Positions 25,429 through 33,587 of a stretch of DNA of 64,000 nucleotides are shown here, piece after piece (within the stretch, counting starts at the first letter, position 1; each line of letters starts with the position of its first letter). The notes under the pieces are model-generated. The model did no database searches. It saw nothing but the letters and a program-made list of their open reading frames with translations, and was not told the origin of the DNA. Both the position numbers and the translations under genes were made by a program. Source of the DNA: Sphingopyxis sp. CCNWLW2 (GTDB taxonomy: Bacteria; Pseudomonadota; Alphaproteobacteria; Sphingomonadales; Sphingomonadaceae); assembly GCF_037095755.1 (NCBI RefSeq), contig NZ_JBAWKJ010000002.1:992001-1056000 (forward strand), given 5' to 3'.

Positions 25429-26196
25429 TTACACGGTATCCGCATGCCCCCACTGATATTCGACCTTGCCGTCCAGCCGCCGCACCGCGACCCAGTCGCC
25501 GCCCGCGAGGCTGTCATCCTCGATCAGCGCCGCAACACCTTCCGCGATATCCTCGGGCCGGCACGCCTCGTTGTTCGCAAGCACCGTCTTCATCCATTCG
25601 GACTTGCCGCCCGCCCCGGTCGTGTCGAGGATCGGGGTGTCGACCAGCCCCGGCAACATGCCCGCGACACGCACATTGCACTCGTCCTTCAGCGGCGCGC
25701 AGCAGCGCGTGAACATCATCACCGCCGCCTTGGTCGTCGCATACATCGCGTCGTAGAAGCCGGTGCCGAGCGCGACGGTCGACACGGTGTTGATAATCAC
25801 CCCGCCGCCGCGCTCACGCATCGCCTGCACCGCGATCTGCGTCGCCGCGACGAGCGAGGTGATGTTGACGTCGATGATCCAGCGGATGCGCGCGGCGTCG
25901 ACGTCGGGAAATTGCGGCAGGCCCGACACGACCCCGGCGTTGTTGTGCAATATGTCGACGTCGCCGTGCGCACGAAACCAGGCTTCGGTCGCGGGAATGT
26001 CCGACAGGTCGAGTATGTGGACGCTCGCCCGCGCGCCCTCGGCCTCGACCAGCCGCGCGGTCTCGGCGAGCCCCGCTTCGTTGACGTCGACGAGCGCGAT
26101 CTCCGCCGCGCCGCGGCTGGCCAGCATCACCGCGGTCGCGCGGCCGATGCCGCCCGCCGAGCCCGTCACGATGGCGGTCTTGCCGTTGATATCCAT
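25429..26196 (-). CDS. SDR-family NAD(P)-dependent oxidoreductase
   Basis: A 255-residue classical short-chain dehydrogenase/reductase. It has the cofactor motif TGSAGGIGRA (TGxxxGxG, residues 11-20), DVNEAG with an Asp that favours NAD, the structural NNAG, the active-site TVSTVAL serine and YATTK (YxxxK). No membrane segment or signal. ATG 26196 has GGGAGA upstream; the frame stays open far upstream but that part lies across the divergent MFS gene. It is controlled from the divergent region holding palindrome site 3. Substrate, an alcohol or ketone, unknown. Confidence 0.9.
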   Translation of the reverse strand: MDINGKTAIVTGSAGGIGRATAVMLASRGAAEIALVDVNEAGLAETARLVEAEGARASVHILDLSDIPATEAWFRAHGDVDILHNNAGVVSGLPQFPDVDAARIRWIIDVNITSLVAATQIAVQAMRERGGGVIINTVSTVALGTGFYDAMYATTKAAVMMFTRCCAPLKDECNVRVAGMLPGLVDTPILDTTGAGGKSEWMKTVLANNEACRPEDIAEGVAALIEDDSLAGGDWVAVRRLDGKVEYQWGHADTV

Positions 26197-26248
26197 CTCT
26201 TCTCTCCCGTCGATCTTGTCGTTACCGTAAAGCACATTGACAGATAAA

Positions 26249-26262
26249 CTTAAATACCTAAG
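26249..26262. promoter_or_regulatory. Regulon palindrome, site 3 (degenerate)
   Basis: CTTAAATACCTAAG keeps the outer CTTA and TAAG halves, with GTATTTT-like bases after it as also seen at site 5. It lies between the divergent SDR (52 bases) and MFS (42 bases) genes. It is the weakest of the eight sites. Confidence 0.45.
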
Positions 26263-26304
26263 TATTTTTGGAACGAGAAGACTCGTGCGTTTTTGGAGAG
26301 TGTG

Positions 26305-27600
26305 ATGACAGAGGCGACAGCCCTCGATGGAGGCGCCATAGCGTCCGACCGCGGCCTTGCCGTGCGCCGCAATGTCGCGCTCGCGATGCTGTTCGTGGTC
26401 GGCACGATCAACTTCGTCGACCGCCAGCTTCTGTCGGTGCTCGTCGAACCGATCCGCGCCGAGATGGATTTCAGCGATACGCAGTTCGGTCTGCTCACCG
26501 GCCTTGCCTTCGCGCTTTTCTATGCCGCAATGGGGGTTCCCGTCGCGATGATCGCCGACCGCTGGAACCGCGTGAAGCTGATCGGCATTGCGTGCGTCGT
26601 GTGGAGCGGGTTCACCGCCGCGTGCGGCTTCGCATCGAATTTCTGGCAACTCGCGCTCATGCGCTTTGGCGTCGGTGCGGGCGAAGCGGGCGGCACCGCG
26701 CCGTCGCTGTCGGTCATCGCCGACTATTATCCGCCCGCACAGCGCCCGCTCGCGATCGGCATCTTCACGCTCAACGGTCCGTTCGGGGTGTTCGTCGGCG
26801 CGACCTTTGGCGCTTGGGCGGCCGCGAACATCGGATGGCGCAACGCGTTCATCCTGATCGGCATCGTCGGCGTGATCGTCGCCCCGGTCCTGATCTGGCT
26901 CGTCCGCGAGCCCGCGCGTGGGCAGATGGATACGCAAAAGGCGACCGACGCCGCCCTGCCCTTCAGCCAGAGCCTTGCGATGTTCTGGCGCCGCCCGTCG
27001 CTGCGCATGGTGATGATCGGCAGCGGCCTCGCTGCATTTACCAGCTATGGCATGCTCAACTGGATTCCGGCCTTCCTGATGCGGACGCAGAAAATGCCGC
27101 TCGACGCCATGGCGACCTATTTCGGCCCGGCGGCGGGCATCACCTTCGGCATCGGCATCCTCGGCGGCGGCTGGCTGGTCAGCCACCGCGCGAAAGTGTC
27201 CGCGCGCGCCTATGGCACAATTCCGGCGCTCGCGACCGCCGTGCTGATCCCGACCTTCATCGCCGCGCTGCTCGTCGACAGCTGGCAGCTCTCGCTCGCG
27301 CTCATGCTGATCCCGATGGCGGCGTGCACCGCCTATGTCGCCCCGGCGCTCGCATTGGTGCAAAATCTGACCCCGCCGCGCAGCCGCGCGACCGCCGCGG
27401 CGGTACTGATGCTGATGTTCAACATCATCGGCCTTGGGCTCGGCCCGCTATTCGCGGGGATCATCAGCGATAGCCTGAAGCCCGATTATGGCGACGAAAG
27501 CCTGCGCTGGGCGCTGATGGCGCTCATGCCCTTCGCCGCCGCTGCCGGGATCGCGCAGTTCCGCATGACGCGTTACCTCGAGAAGGATTTCGCCGAATGA
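26305..27600 (+). CDS. Spinster-family MFS transporter
   Basis: A 431-residue, 12-helix major facilitator. Helix 1 starts LAMLFVVGTINFVDRQLLSV, typical of the spinster group found in sphingomonad catabolic loci; DRWNRVKLIG is the MFS loop 2-3 motif. ATG 26305 has GGAGAG four bases upstream. It is the first gene of a seven-gene operon (MFS, SDR, NTF2-like, CMD, SMP-30, GST, VOC), with ATGA overlaps or short gaps between most of them. It is the likely inner-membrane carrier for the substrate taken up by the TonB receptor. Confidence 0.92.
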   Translation: MTEATALDGGAIASDRGLAVRRNVALAMLFVVGTINFVDRQLLSVLVEPIRAEMDFSDTQFGLLTGLAFALFYAAMGVPVAMIADRWNRVKLIGIACVVWSGFTAACGFASNFWQLALMRFGVGAGEAGGTAPSLSVIADYYPPAQRPLAIGIFTLNGPFGVFVGATFGAWAAANIGWRNAFILIGIVGVIVAPVLIWLVREPARGQMDTQKATDAALPFSQSLAMFWRRPSLRMVMIGSGLAAFTSYGMLNWIPAFLMRTQKMPLDAMATYFGPAAGITFGIGILGGGWLVSHRAKVSARAYGTIPALATAVLIPTFIAALLVDSWQLSLALMLIPMAACTAYVAPALALVQNLTPPRSRATAAAVLMLMFNIIGLGLGPLFAGIISDSLKPDYGDESLRWALMALMPFAAAAGIAQFRMTRYLEKDFAE

Positions 27601-28484
27601 CCGATGTCGCGGGGAAGACCGCCTTCATCACCGGCGGCGCGAGCGGAATTGGGCTTGCCACCGCCAGGGCGCTCGCCGCCAAAGGCGCGTCGGTGATCCT
27701 CGCCGATATCGACGGTGCGGGCGCCGATAGCGCGGCCGAAACCCTGCGCGCGGAAGGCGCGAACGCCCTCGGCCTCCAGCTCGACGTGACCAGGGAGGAA
27801 AGCTGGGCCGCCGCGGGCGAACAGGCGCGCGCGTTCGGCCCCGTGCGCATCCTGTTCAGCAACGCCGGGGTCGGCGGCGGATCGGGGCCGTTCGAGCAAT
27901 ACGACACCGACGTCTGGCGCTGGAACTATGCCGTCAACGCGCACGCGCATCTCTATGCCTGCCGCACCTTCCTCGGCGACATGAAGGCGAGCGGCGAGCC
28001 AAGCCACCTCGTCATCACCTCGTCGATGGTCGCGATCGTGCCGCCGCCGATCTCGGTCGCCTATATCAGCTCCAAATATGCGACGCTGGGTATCGCGATG
28101 GCGCTACGCAACGAGCTGGCCGGAACCTGCGTCGATATTTCGGTGCTGATGCCCGGCATGTCGGCAACGCGGATCGTCGAGACGACGCGCGACCTCCGCC
28201 CCGCCCAAATCGAGATCGGCAAGGCGGCGGCGACGAGCCAGGCGATGCAGGGCGTGCTCGCGGGCGGCATGGCGCCGGACAAGATCGGCGCCCGCGTTGT
28301 CGAAGCGATCGAGGCCGGCGAATATTGGATTTTCACCCATCCCGAATGGAAGGCGATGGCCGAACTGGTGACGCAGCATATGCTGGCGTCCTTCGGCCCC
28401 TCGGCCGATCCCGCATACAAAGGCGACGACATCGACGGGCTGATCGCCGCGAACGGCGGCCGCATGTTCGGCGCGAAGGTTTAA
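27597..28484 (+). CDS. SDR-family oxidoreductase
   Basis: A 295-residue SDR, slightly longer than the classical 250. Cofactor motif TGGASGIGLA, ADID at the end of strand 2 (NAD preference), NAGVGG, serine in ITSSMV, and YISSK (YxxxK) are all present. The C-terminal 60 residues (IDGLIAANGGRMFGAKV end) extend beyond the core and may cover the active site. ATGA overlap with the MFS gene. Probably oxidises or reduces a hydroxyl/keto group of the imported compound. Confidence 0.9.
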   Translation: MTDVAGKTAFITGGASGIGLATARALAAKGASVILADIDGAGADSAAETLRAEGANALGLQLDVTREESWAAAGEQARAFGPVRILFSNAGVGGGSGPFEQYDTDVWRWNYAVNAHAHLYACRTFLGDMKASGEPSHLVITSSMVAIVPPPISVAYISSKYATLGIAMALRNELAGTCVDISVLMPGMSATRIVETTRDLRPAQIEIGKAAATSQAMQGVLAGGMAPDKIGARVVEAIEAGEYWIFTHPEWKAMAELVTQHMLASFGPSADPAYKGDDIDGLIAANGGRMFGAKV

Positions 28485-28494
28485 GGAGAGCATC

Positions 28495-28890
28495 ATGGCA
28501 GAGCAGGACGACATCCGCGCAATGGCGCAGCACTTTTTCGACGCGATCGAAGCTGGCGACATCGAGACGATGCAGAACAGCTTCACCCCCGATGCCGAGA
28601 TCTGGCACAACACCGACGAGCTGATCGTCACCCCGGCGCAGACCGCGCAGACGCTCACCGGCATGGTCGCGCGGATCAAGGACCGCGAATATGCCGACCG
28701 CCGGCTGACCACCTTCCCCGGCGGCTTCGTTCAGCAGCATGTGCTGAAGGGCAAGCGCGTCCACGACGACGGCGCGGTCCGTCTCCCCTGCGCGATCATC
28801 TGCCAGGTCGAAGGCGGCAAGATTACGCGCCTCGACGAGTATTTCGACAGCGCGCATGTTGCCGAATTTCGCAAATTCGCGAACGCCTGA
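28495..28890 (+). CDS. NTF2/SnoaL-like family protein
   Basis: A 131-residue alpha+beta-barrel protein of the NTF2-like superfamily: MAQHFFDAIEAGDIETM helix, FTPDAEIWHNTDE, GGFVQQHVLKG, and CQVEGGKITRLDEYFD are typical. Family members act as isomerases, dehydratases or ligand-binding proteins; His and Asp near residues 38-42 line the pocket but do not define a reaction. AGGAG precedes the ATG. It lies ten bases after the SDR gene. Confidence 0.85.
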   Translation: MAEQDDIRAMAQHFFDAIEAGDIETMQNSFTPDAEIWHNTDELIVTPAQTAQTLTGMVARIKDREYADRRLTTFPGGFVQQHVLKGKRVHDDGAVRLPCAIICQVEGGKITRLDEYFDSAHVAEFRKFANA

Positions 28891-28900
28891 GGAGTTAGCC

Positions 28901-29548
28901 ATGCCCGTCCTGCGCCAGGTTCCCCGCTCGGAAGTCACCGACGAGACCGTCCTTGCCTATTACAACCGGCTGTTCGGCGACCGCGACCCCGTCGCCGAGC
29001 CCGGCACCGCGACCGGCACGCCCGGCGACTGGTGGACGGTCTTCGCGCTGTCGCCCGACATCTTCGAACATGCGGTCAAAGGTTTCGCCGTCTATCGCAA
29101 CCCGGCGCGCACGATCGATCCGGTGCTGCGCGAACTCGGCCAGACGCGCGCGGGCTGGGTCAAGGGCAGCCAGTTTGTCTTCTCGCAGCATTGCAAGTCG
29201 CTTCGCGGCCTCGGCGTCAGCGAGGAGAAGATCGCCGGCATCGCCTATTGGCAGGTTGCCGATTGCTACAATGAGCAGGAGCGCACCGTCCTCGCCTATG
29301 CCGACTGCCTTGCACAGGCGAGCGGGCGCGTTCCGCTCGAGGTGTTCGACAAGCTCAAGACCTTCTGGAACGACGAGCAAATTTTCGAATTCACCTACAT
29401 CACCTGCCTCTATGACATGCATGCGGTGATCACCCGCGCGCTGCGCATGGAATATGACGCGCGCGAGGATCCGATCGTCGAAGTCGCGGCGCCCGAAGGC
29501 TTCAACGCCGCCGACTTCCTCAGCGCCCCGCGCCCGGCGAACGGATGA
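28901..29548 (+). CDS. Carboxymuconolactone decarboxylase (AhpD-like) family protein
   Basis: A 215-residue helical protein of the CMD/AhpD fold. The core around residues 55-160 includes AVYRNPARTIDPVLRELG (as RNPARTIDPVLRE), FSQHCKSLRGLGVSEEKI and a single Cys in SQHCKS where peroxidase members have CxxC, so alkylhydroperoxidase activity is unlikely. GAGGAG lies ten bases before ATG 28901. Its stop overlaps the SMP-30 start (ATGA). It may decarboxylate or isomerise an intermediate; the role is open. Confidence 0.82.
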   Translation: MPVLRQVPRSEVTDETVLAYYNRLFGDRDPVAEPGTATGTPGDWWTVFALSPDIFEHAVKGFAVYRNPARTIDPVLRELGQTRAGWVKGSQFVFSQHCKSLRGLGVSEEKIAGIAYWQVADCYNEQERTVLAYADCLAQASGRVPLEVFDKLKTFWNDEQIFEFTYITCLYDMHAVITRALRMEYDAREDPIVEVAAPEGFNAADFLSAPRPANG

Positions 29549-30459
29549 ACGGCTTCGGCGCACCCGAGGTCGTCGCGACGGGACTTCGCTTTCCCGAAGG
29601 CCCGGTGCCGATGGCGGACGGGTCGGTGCTGCTCGTCGAGATCGCGCGCGGCACGCTGACCCGCGTCACAGTCGATGGCGAACTTTCGGTCGTTGCCGAA
29701 CTCGGTGGCGGTCCGAACGGCCTCGCGATCGGGCCCGACGGCGCGGCCTATGTGTGCAACAATGGCGGCTTCGAATGGATCGAGGCGGGCGGCCTGCTGT
29801 TCCCCGGTCACGCCGCGCATGCCGAAGCCTGCGGGTCGATCCAGCGCGTCGACCTGACCACCGGCGCAGTGACGACGCTTTACGACAGGTTCGAGGGCGA
29901 GCGGCTCAAGGGACCGAACGATATCGTCTTCGATGCCGACGGGGGTTTCTGGTTCACCGACCATGGCCAGGTACGCGACACCGGCCGCGACCATGGCGCG
30001 ATTTATCATGCCGCCGCCGACGGGTCGAAGATAAGCCGCCAGCGCGCCGACATGATGGGGCCGAACGGCATCGGCCTCTCCCCTGATGGCAGTACGCTGT
30101 ACGTCAGCGAGACGATGACCGCGCGTGTCTGGGCGATGGACATCGTGGCGCCCGGCGAACTCGCCCCGCCCCCACCGTGGGCGCCCGGGCGCTTCGTCGG
30201 CGCCCCGCCCGCCTTCCGCCTGCTCGACAGCATGGCGATCGAGGAGAGCGGGCGCATCTGCGTCGGCACGATGGTCGAGGGCGGGGTCACGATTTTCGAC
30301 CCCGATGGCGGCGGCTCGGAATTCGTGCCGCTACCCGATGTCGGGATCACCAACATCGCCTTTGGCGGCGCCGATCGGCGCGATGCTTATATTACGGCAT
30401 CGACGACGGGGACGCTGTATCGTGTCCGCTGGCCGCGCCCCGGGTTAATCGTCAACTAA
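29545..30459 (+). CDS. SMP-30/gluconolactonase family hydrolase
   Basis: A 304-residue six-bladed beta-propeller. Family signatures: GLRFPEGPVPMADGSVL with metal-ligand Glu (residue 17), GGGPNGLAIGPDG, KGPNDIVFDADGGFWFTD with Asn, MGPNGIGLSPDG and DSMAIEESG. These form the calcium/zinc site used to hydrolyse lactones or, in related enzymes, phosphotriesters. No signal peptide, so cytoplasmic. The last codons and stop (TAA, 30457-30459) lie inside a long inverted repeat. Likely opens a lactone intermediate of the pathway. Confidence 0.88.
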   Translation: MNGFGAPEVVATGLRFPEGPVPMADGSVLLVEIARGTLTRVTVDGELSVVAELGGGPNGLAIGPDGAAYVCNNGGFEWIEAGGLLFPGHAAHAEACGSIQRVDLTTGAVTTLYDRFEGERLKGPNDIVFDADGGFWFTDHGQVRDTGRDHGAIYHAAADGSKISRQRADMMGPNGIGLSPDGSTLYVSETMTARVWAMDIVAPGELAPPPPWAPGRFVGAPPAFRLLDSMAIEESGRICVGTMVEGGVTIFDPDGGGSEFVPLPDVGITNIAFGGADRRDAYITASTTGTLYRVRWPRPGLIVN

Positions 30460-30475
30460 GTTGACGATTAACCCG
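30441..30475. promoter_or_regulatory. Long inverted repeat across the SMP-30 stop codon
   Basis: Seventeen-base arms (CGGGTTAATCGTCAACT and its complement) match perfectly around a single A at 30458. It ends 31 bases before the next ATG (GST). It has no U tract, so it is either an intra-operon hairpin that protects or pauses RNA, or an operator. The inner GTCAA-N5-TTGAC resembles the dyad at 22164-22178. Confidence 0.6.
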
Positions 30476-30506
30476 CAAGATGATAAAGAGACGGGGAGAG
30501 GATAAG

Positions 30507-31124
30507 ATGAAATTCTATAACAGCGTTGGCCCCAACCCGCGCGTCGTGAAGCTTTTCATGGCAGAAAAGGGTATCGAAATCGCCGAGGTCAGCGTCGACC
30601 TGCGCGGCGGCGAGAACCGGCGCGCGCCGTATAATGTCGATGTGAACCCCGCCGGTCAGACCCCCGCGCTCGAACTCGACGACGGCAGCTTCATCTGCGA
30701 AGTCACCGCGATCTGCGAATATCTCGACGAGCGTTTTCCCGAGCCGACGCTGATCGGATCGACGCCCGAAGAGCGCGCCAAGACGCGCATGTGGACGCGC
30801 CGCGTCGACCTCAAGATTTGCGAGCCGCTGACCAATGGCTTCCGCTTTGCCGAGGGCCTGCCGCTGTTTGAATCGCGGCTGCGCTGCCTGCCCGAGGCCG
30901 CGCCGGGGCTGAAAGCAACCGCACAGGACGGGATCGAATGGCTCGACGGGCAGATCGCGGGGCGCGAATTCATCGCGGGCGACGCGATCAGCCTCGCCGA
31001 CATCATGCTGTTCGCGTTCCTCGATTTCGGCGCGACGGTCGGCCAGCCGATCGATCCCGCATTCACCAACATCGTGCGCTGGTACGAGCGGATGAAAAGC
31101 CGCCCCAGCGTCAACGCAAACTGA
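30507..31124 (+). CDS. Glutathione S-transferase family protein
   Basis: A 205-residue GST of another subtype than the other three: start MKFYNSVGPNPRVVKLFMAE, PAGQTPALELDDG, and EVTAICEYLDERFPEP for glutathione binding; C-domain has FIAGDAISLADIMLF. GGGGAGAGG precedes ATG 30507. It is the sixth gene of the MFS operon, immediately before a VOC protein, which suggests a glutathione-conjugate step in the route. Confidence 0.9.
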   Translation: MKFYNSVGPNPRVVKLFMAEKGIEIAEVSVDLRGGENRRAPYNVDVNPAGQTPALELDDGSFICEVTAICEYLDERFPEPTLIGSTPEERAKTRMWTRRVDLKICEPLTNGFRFAEGLPLFESRLRCLPEAAPGLKATAQDGIEWLDGQIAGREFIAGDAISLADIMLFAFLDFGATVGQPIDPAFTNIVRWYERMKSRPSVNAN

Positions 31125-31142
31125 ACCACAAGGAGACGGATC

Positions 31143-31736
31143 ATGGCTGCAGCAAATAGCGAATTCGAATTCTGCGGGGTCAATCACCTCGCGCTCGTGT
31201 GCAAGGATATGGCAAGGACGGTCGAATTCTACCGCGACACGCTCGGCATGCCGCTGGTCAAAACGCTCGACCTGCCCGGCGGGCGCGGCCAGCATTTCTT
31301 CTTCGACATCGGCAATGGCGACAGCCTCGCCTTCTTCTGGTTCCCGAACGCACCCGAAGCGGTTCCCGGCATTTCGGCGCCCGAGGCGCTGCCGACACGG
31401 GGCAATTTCATGTCGGCGCACGGATCGATGAACCACCTCGCGATCAACGTCCGTGCCGAAAAATTCGACGAATATTACCAGAGGCTGGTCGACAAGGGCG
31501 TCGAGGTCACCCCGATCCTGAACCACGACAATTCGCCGACGCAGTCGTCGCCCGAGATGAACGACGACGTCTATGTCCGCTCGGTCTATTTCTTCGACCC
31601 CGACGGCGTCTGCCTCGAATTTGCGGCGTGGACGAAGGTGTTCGACGAAAGCGATGTCGCGCACGACCCGGTGCAGGCCGACGGCACCAAGCGCGAAGGC
31701 TTCATCACCGGCCGCAACCCGGTGCCCGCCGAATAG
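31143..31736 (+). CDS. VOC (glyoxalase/dioxygenase) family protein
   Basis: A 197-residue vicinal-oxygen-chelate protein with two beta-alpha-beta-beta-beta modules. Metal ligands are likely His in GVNHLALV (residue 14), His in SMNHLAIN (about 99) and Glu in GVCLEFAAW (about 160), the pattern of type I dioxygenases and glyoxalases. AAGGAG precedes the ATG. It is the last gene of the MFS operon and is followed by an intrinsic terminator. Reaction could be ring cleavage, isomerisation or glutathione-linked. Confidence 0.88.
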   Translation: MAAANSEFEFCGVNHLALVCKDMARTVEFYRDTLGMPLVKTLDLPGGRGQHFFFDIGNGDSLAFFWFPNAPEAVPGISAPEALPTRGNFMSAHGSMNHLAINVRAEKFDEYYQRLVDKGVEVTPILNHDNSPTQSSPEMNDDVYVRSVYFFDPDGVCLEFAAWTKVFDESDVAHDPVQADGTKREGFITGRNPVPAE

Positions 31737-31770
31737 ACATTCCCAAAAGTACACTGGGAACTCCTCCTGG

Positions 31771-31797
31771 ACCCGGCCTTTGGCCGGGTTCTTTTTT
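31771..31797 (+). terminator. Intrinsic terminator of the MFS-VOC operon
   Basis: ACCCGGCC and GGCCGGGT form an eight-base stem around TTT, followed by TCTTTTTT. It lies 35 bases after the VOC stop and is the clearest rho-independent terminator in the window. Confidence 0.85.
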
Positions 31798-31854
31798 GTG
31801 GAGGTTGGCGGGCTGGCCGTTATCGACCGATGGTAGCCATTCTATATCTTACTT

Positions 31855-31926
31855 CGTCATCCCCGCGAAAGCGGGGACCCAGCGAGCCGACACTGCTACT
31901 GGATTCCCGCTTTCGCGGGAATGACG
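31855..31926. repeat. Paired inverted intergenic repeat
   Basis: Two 28-base units in inverted orientation, 31855-31882 and 31899-31926, each with an internal CCCGCGAAAGCGGG-type hairpin and CGTCAT/ATGACG ends. It lies in the 215-base gap between the convergent VOC and CoA-ligase genes. The arrangement is that of REP-like mobile hairpins, also seen at 34665-34731. Confidence 0.7.
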
Positions 31927-31951
31927 AGTTGGGGGGATGGCAACCGGAAAG

Positions 31952-33517
31952 CTACCCTACCGCCCTGTCACGCCCCTCCCAATAGGGCGCGCGCAATTCG
32001 CGGCGCAGCACCTTGCCCGACGGGTTGCGCGGCAAGGTCTCGATAAACTCGATGCTCTTGGGAATTTTATACGCCGCGATCCGCTCGCGCGCCCAAGCGA
32101 CGACATCGGCGGGGTCGAGCGTCGCGCCCGCCGTGGGCACGATCAGCGCCTTGACGCTCTCCCCCCATTTTTCGTCGGGCACGCCGATCACCGCGACATC
32201 GGCGACGCCGGGGCAGCCCATGATCGCGCTCTCGACCTCGGCCGGATAGACATTCTCGCCGCCCGATACGATCATGTCCTTGATGCGATCGTGGACGTAG
32301 TAGAATCCGTCGGCGTCGCGATAGCCGACGTCGCCGGTGTGGAGCCAGCCGCCCGCGAGCGTCTCTTCGGTCGCCGCGGCGCGGTTCCAATATTCCTTCA
32401 TCACGATGCCGCCACGGATCGCAATCTCGCCGATCTCGCCCTCGCCGAGCTCGCGGCCATCGCCGCCCAGGATCGCCATCGCGGCGCCCGGCCAAGGCTT
32501 GCCGCACGAGGTGAGCTTGCCCGGCAGATCATGCGCGCTCGGCGACAGATAGGAGCCGCCGCCGGCCGACTCGGTCATGCCGTAAAATTGCACGAAGTCG
32601 CAGCCGAAGGTCGCGCGCGCGCGGCGCAGCACATCCTCGGCGATCGGCGACGCGCCATAGGCGATCGACTTGAGCGCGGGATAGGCGCCGCTGTTCGCAT
32701 CGGGCTGGAGCAGCATCATCTGGATCATCGCGGGCGCGAGGAAGGCGTGCGCGACATTTTCCTCGCGCATCATGCGCACCGCGTCGGCCGCGGTGAAATC
32801 CTTGACGAGCACGAGCCGCCCGCCCTGCGCGAGCCCCGAGAAGCTGACGTTGGTGCCCGCAACGTGGAACAGCGGCATGACGATCATCACCGTCTCGTCC
32901 TCGCCATAAGCAAAGCCGTCGACCTCGGTCGCCGCCTCGAGGAAGGTGCGGTAATTGGCGTTGGTGAGCACGACACCCTTCGGCAGGCCAGTCGTGCCGC
33001 TGGTGTAGAGCTGGAGCACATCGTCGGTGAGCTCAGGCGGATCGGCGAGCGGTGCTTCGGATGCATCGCCGAGCCATGCATCAAACGGCTCGAACGCGGG
33101 ATGTTCGCCATAAAGCGCGATCAGTCTTGGCGGTGTCGCGAGGTCGGCGACCGCGGCGAGCGCGCAGTCGAAGAAATCCTCGCCGACGAATAACAGTTTC
33201 GGCCCGGCATCGCCCAGGATGAAGCCGATCTCGGCCGGCGCGAGGCGGCAGTTGATCGGCGCGAAACAGGCGCGTGCCCGCGCGGTGCCGAAGAAGAGCG
33301 GATACCAGCCGTCATGATTCTTGGTCAGCGCCGAGACGCGGTCGCCCGGCGCCACGCCCGCCGCGATCAACGCGTGTCCGACGCGGTTAGAGCGCGCATC
33401 GAGCGCGGCAAAGCTCGTCTCGCGCGTCCCGAACTTTACCGCGGTCGCCTGCCCCCGCACGCGCGCCTGCGCCGCCGGAATATCCGCCAGCGTCCGGATG
33501 GCCTCCAGATCGATCAT
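31952..33517 (-). CDS. AMP-dependent acyl-CoA ligase
   Basis: A 521-residue ANL-superfamily adenylate-forming enzyme. Motifs: YTSGTTGLPKGVVLT (P-loop, A3, near 170), FYGMTESAGG (A5), GGWLHTGDVGYRDADG (A7), HDRIKDMIVSGGENVYP (A8) and NPSGKVLRRELR (catalytic Lys, A10). It activates a carboxylic acid to its CoA thioester with ATP. ATG 33517 has GGAGAG upstream. It is divergent from the MetE-like gene across palindrome site 4. Substrate type is not certain; the pocket sequence is not that of 4-coumarate or acetate ligases. Confidence 0.92.
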   Translation of the reverse strand: MIDLEAIRTLADIPAAQARVRGQATAVKFGTRETSFAALDARSNRVGHALIAAGVAPGDRVSALTKNHDGWYPLFFGTARARACFAPINCRLAPAEIGFILGDAGPKLLFVGEDFFDCALAAVADLATPPRLIALYGEHPAFEPFDAWLGDASEAPLADPPELTDDVLQLYTSGTTGLPKGVVLTNANYRTFLEAATEVDGFAYGEDETVMIVMPLFHVAGTNVSFSGLAQGGRLVLVKDFTAADAVRMMREENVAHAFLAPAMIQMMLLQPDANSGAYPALKSIAYGASPIAEDVLRRARATFGCDFVQFYGMTESAGGGSYLSPSAHDLPGKLTSCGKPWPGAAMAILGGDGRELGEGEIGEIAIRGGIVMKEYWNRAAATEETLAGGWLHTGDVGYRDADGFYYVHDRIKDMIVSGGENVYPAEVESAIMGCPGVADVAVIGVPDEKWGESVKALIVPTAGATLDPADVVAWARERIAAYKIPKSIEFIETLPRNPSGKVLRRELRAPYWEGRDRAVG

Positions 33518-33552
33518 TTTGCTCTCCCAATCGTCGTTTCGACTTGAATTAG

Positions 33553-33565
33553 ATAGAATACTAAG
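33553..33565. promoter_or_regulatory. Regulon palindrome, site 4
   Basis: ATAGAATACTAAG lies 35 bases from the CoA-ligase start and 22 bases from the MetE-like start, between two divergent genes. It matches the other regulon sites (TTAG-N4-CTAA on the reverse strand, with a T in the last position). Confidence 0.6.
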
Positions 33566-33587
33566 CAAATGCTTGGCCAGCCCAAAA

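Noticed and set aside
26197-27363. Upstream in-frame extension of the SDR gene
   Set aside because: It runs across the promoter region and antisense to the MFS transporter; the Rossmann fold begins at MDINGKTAIV.
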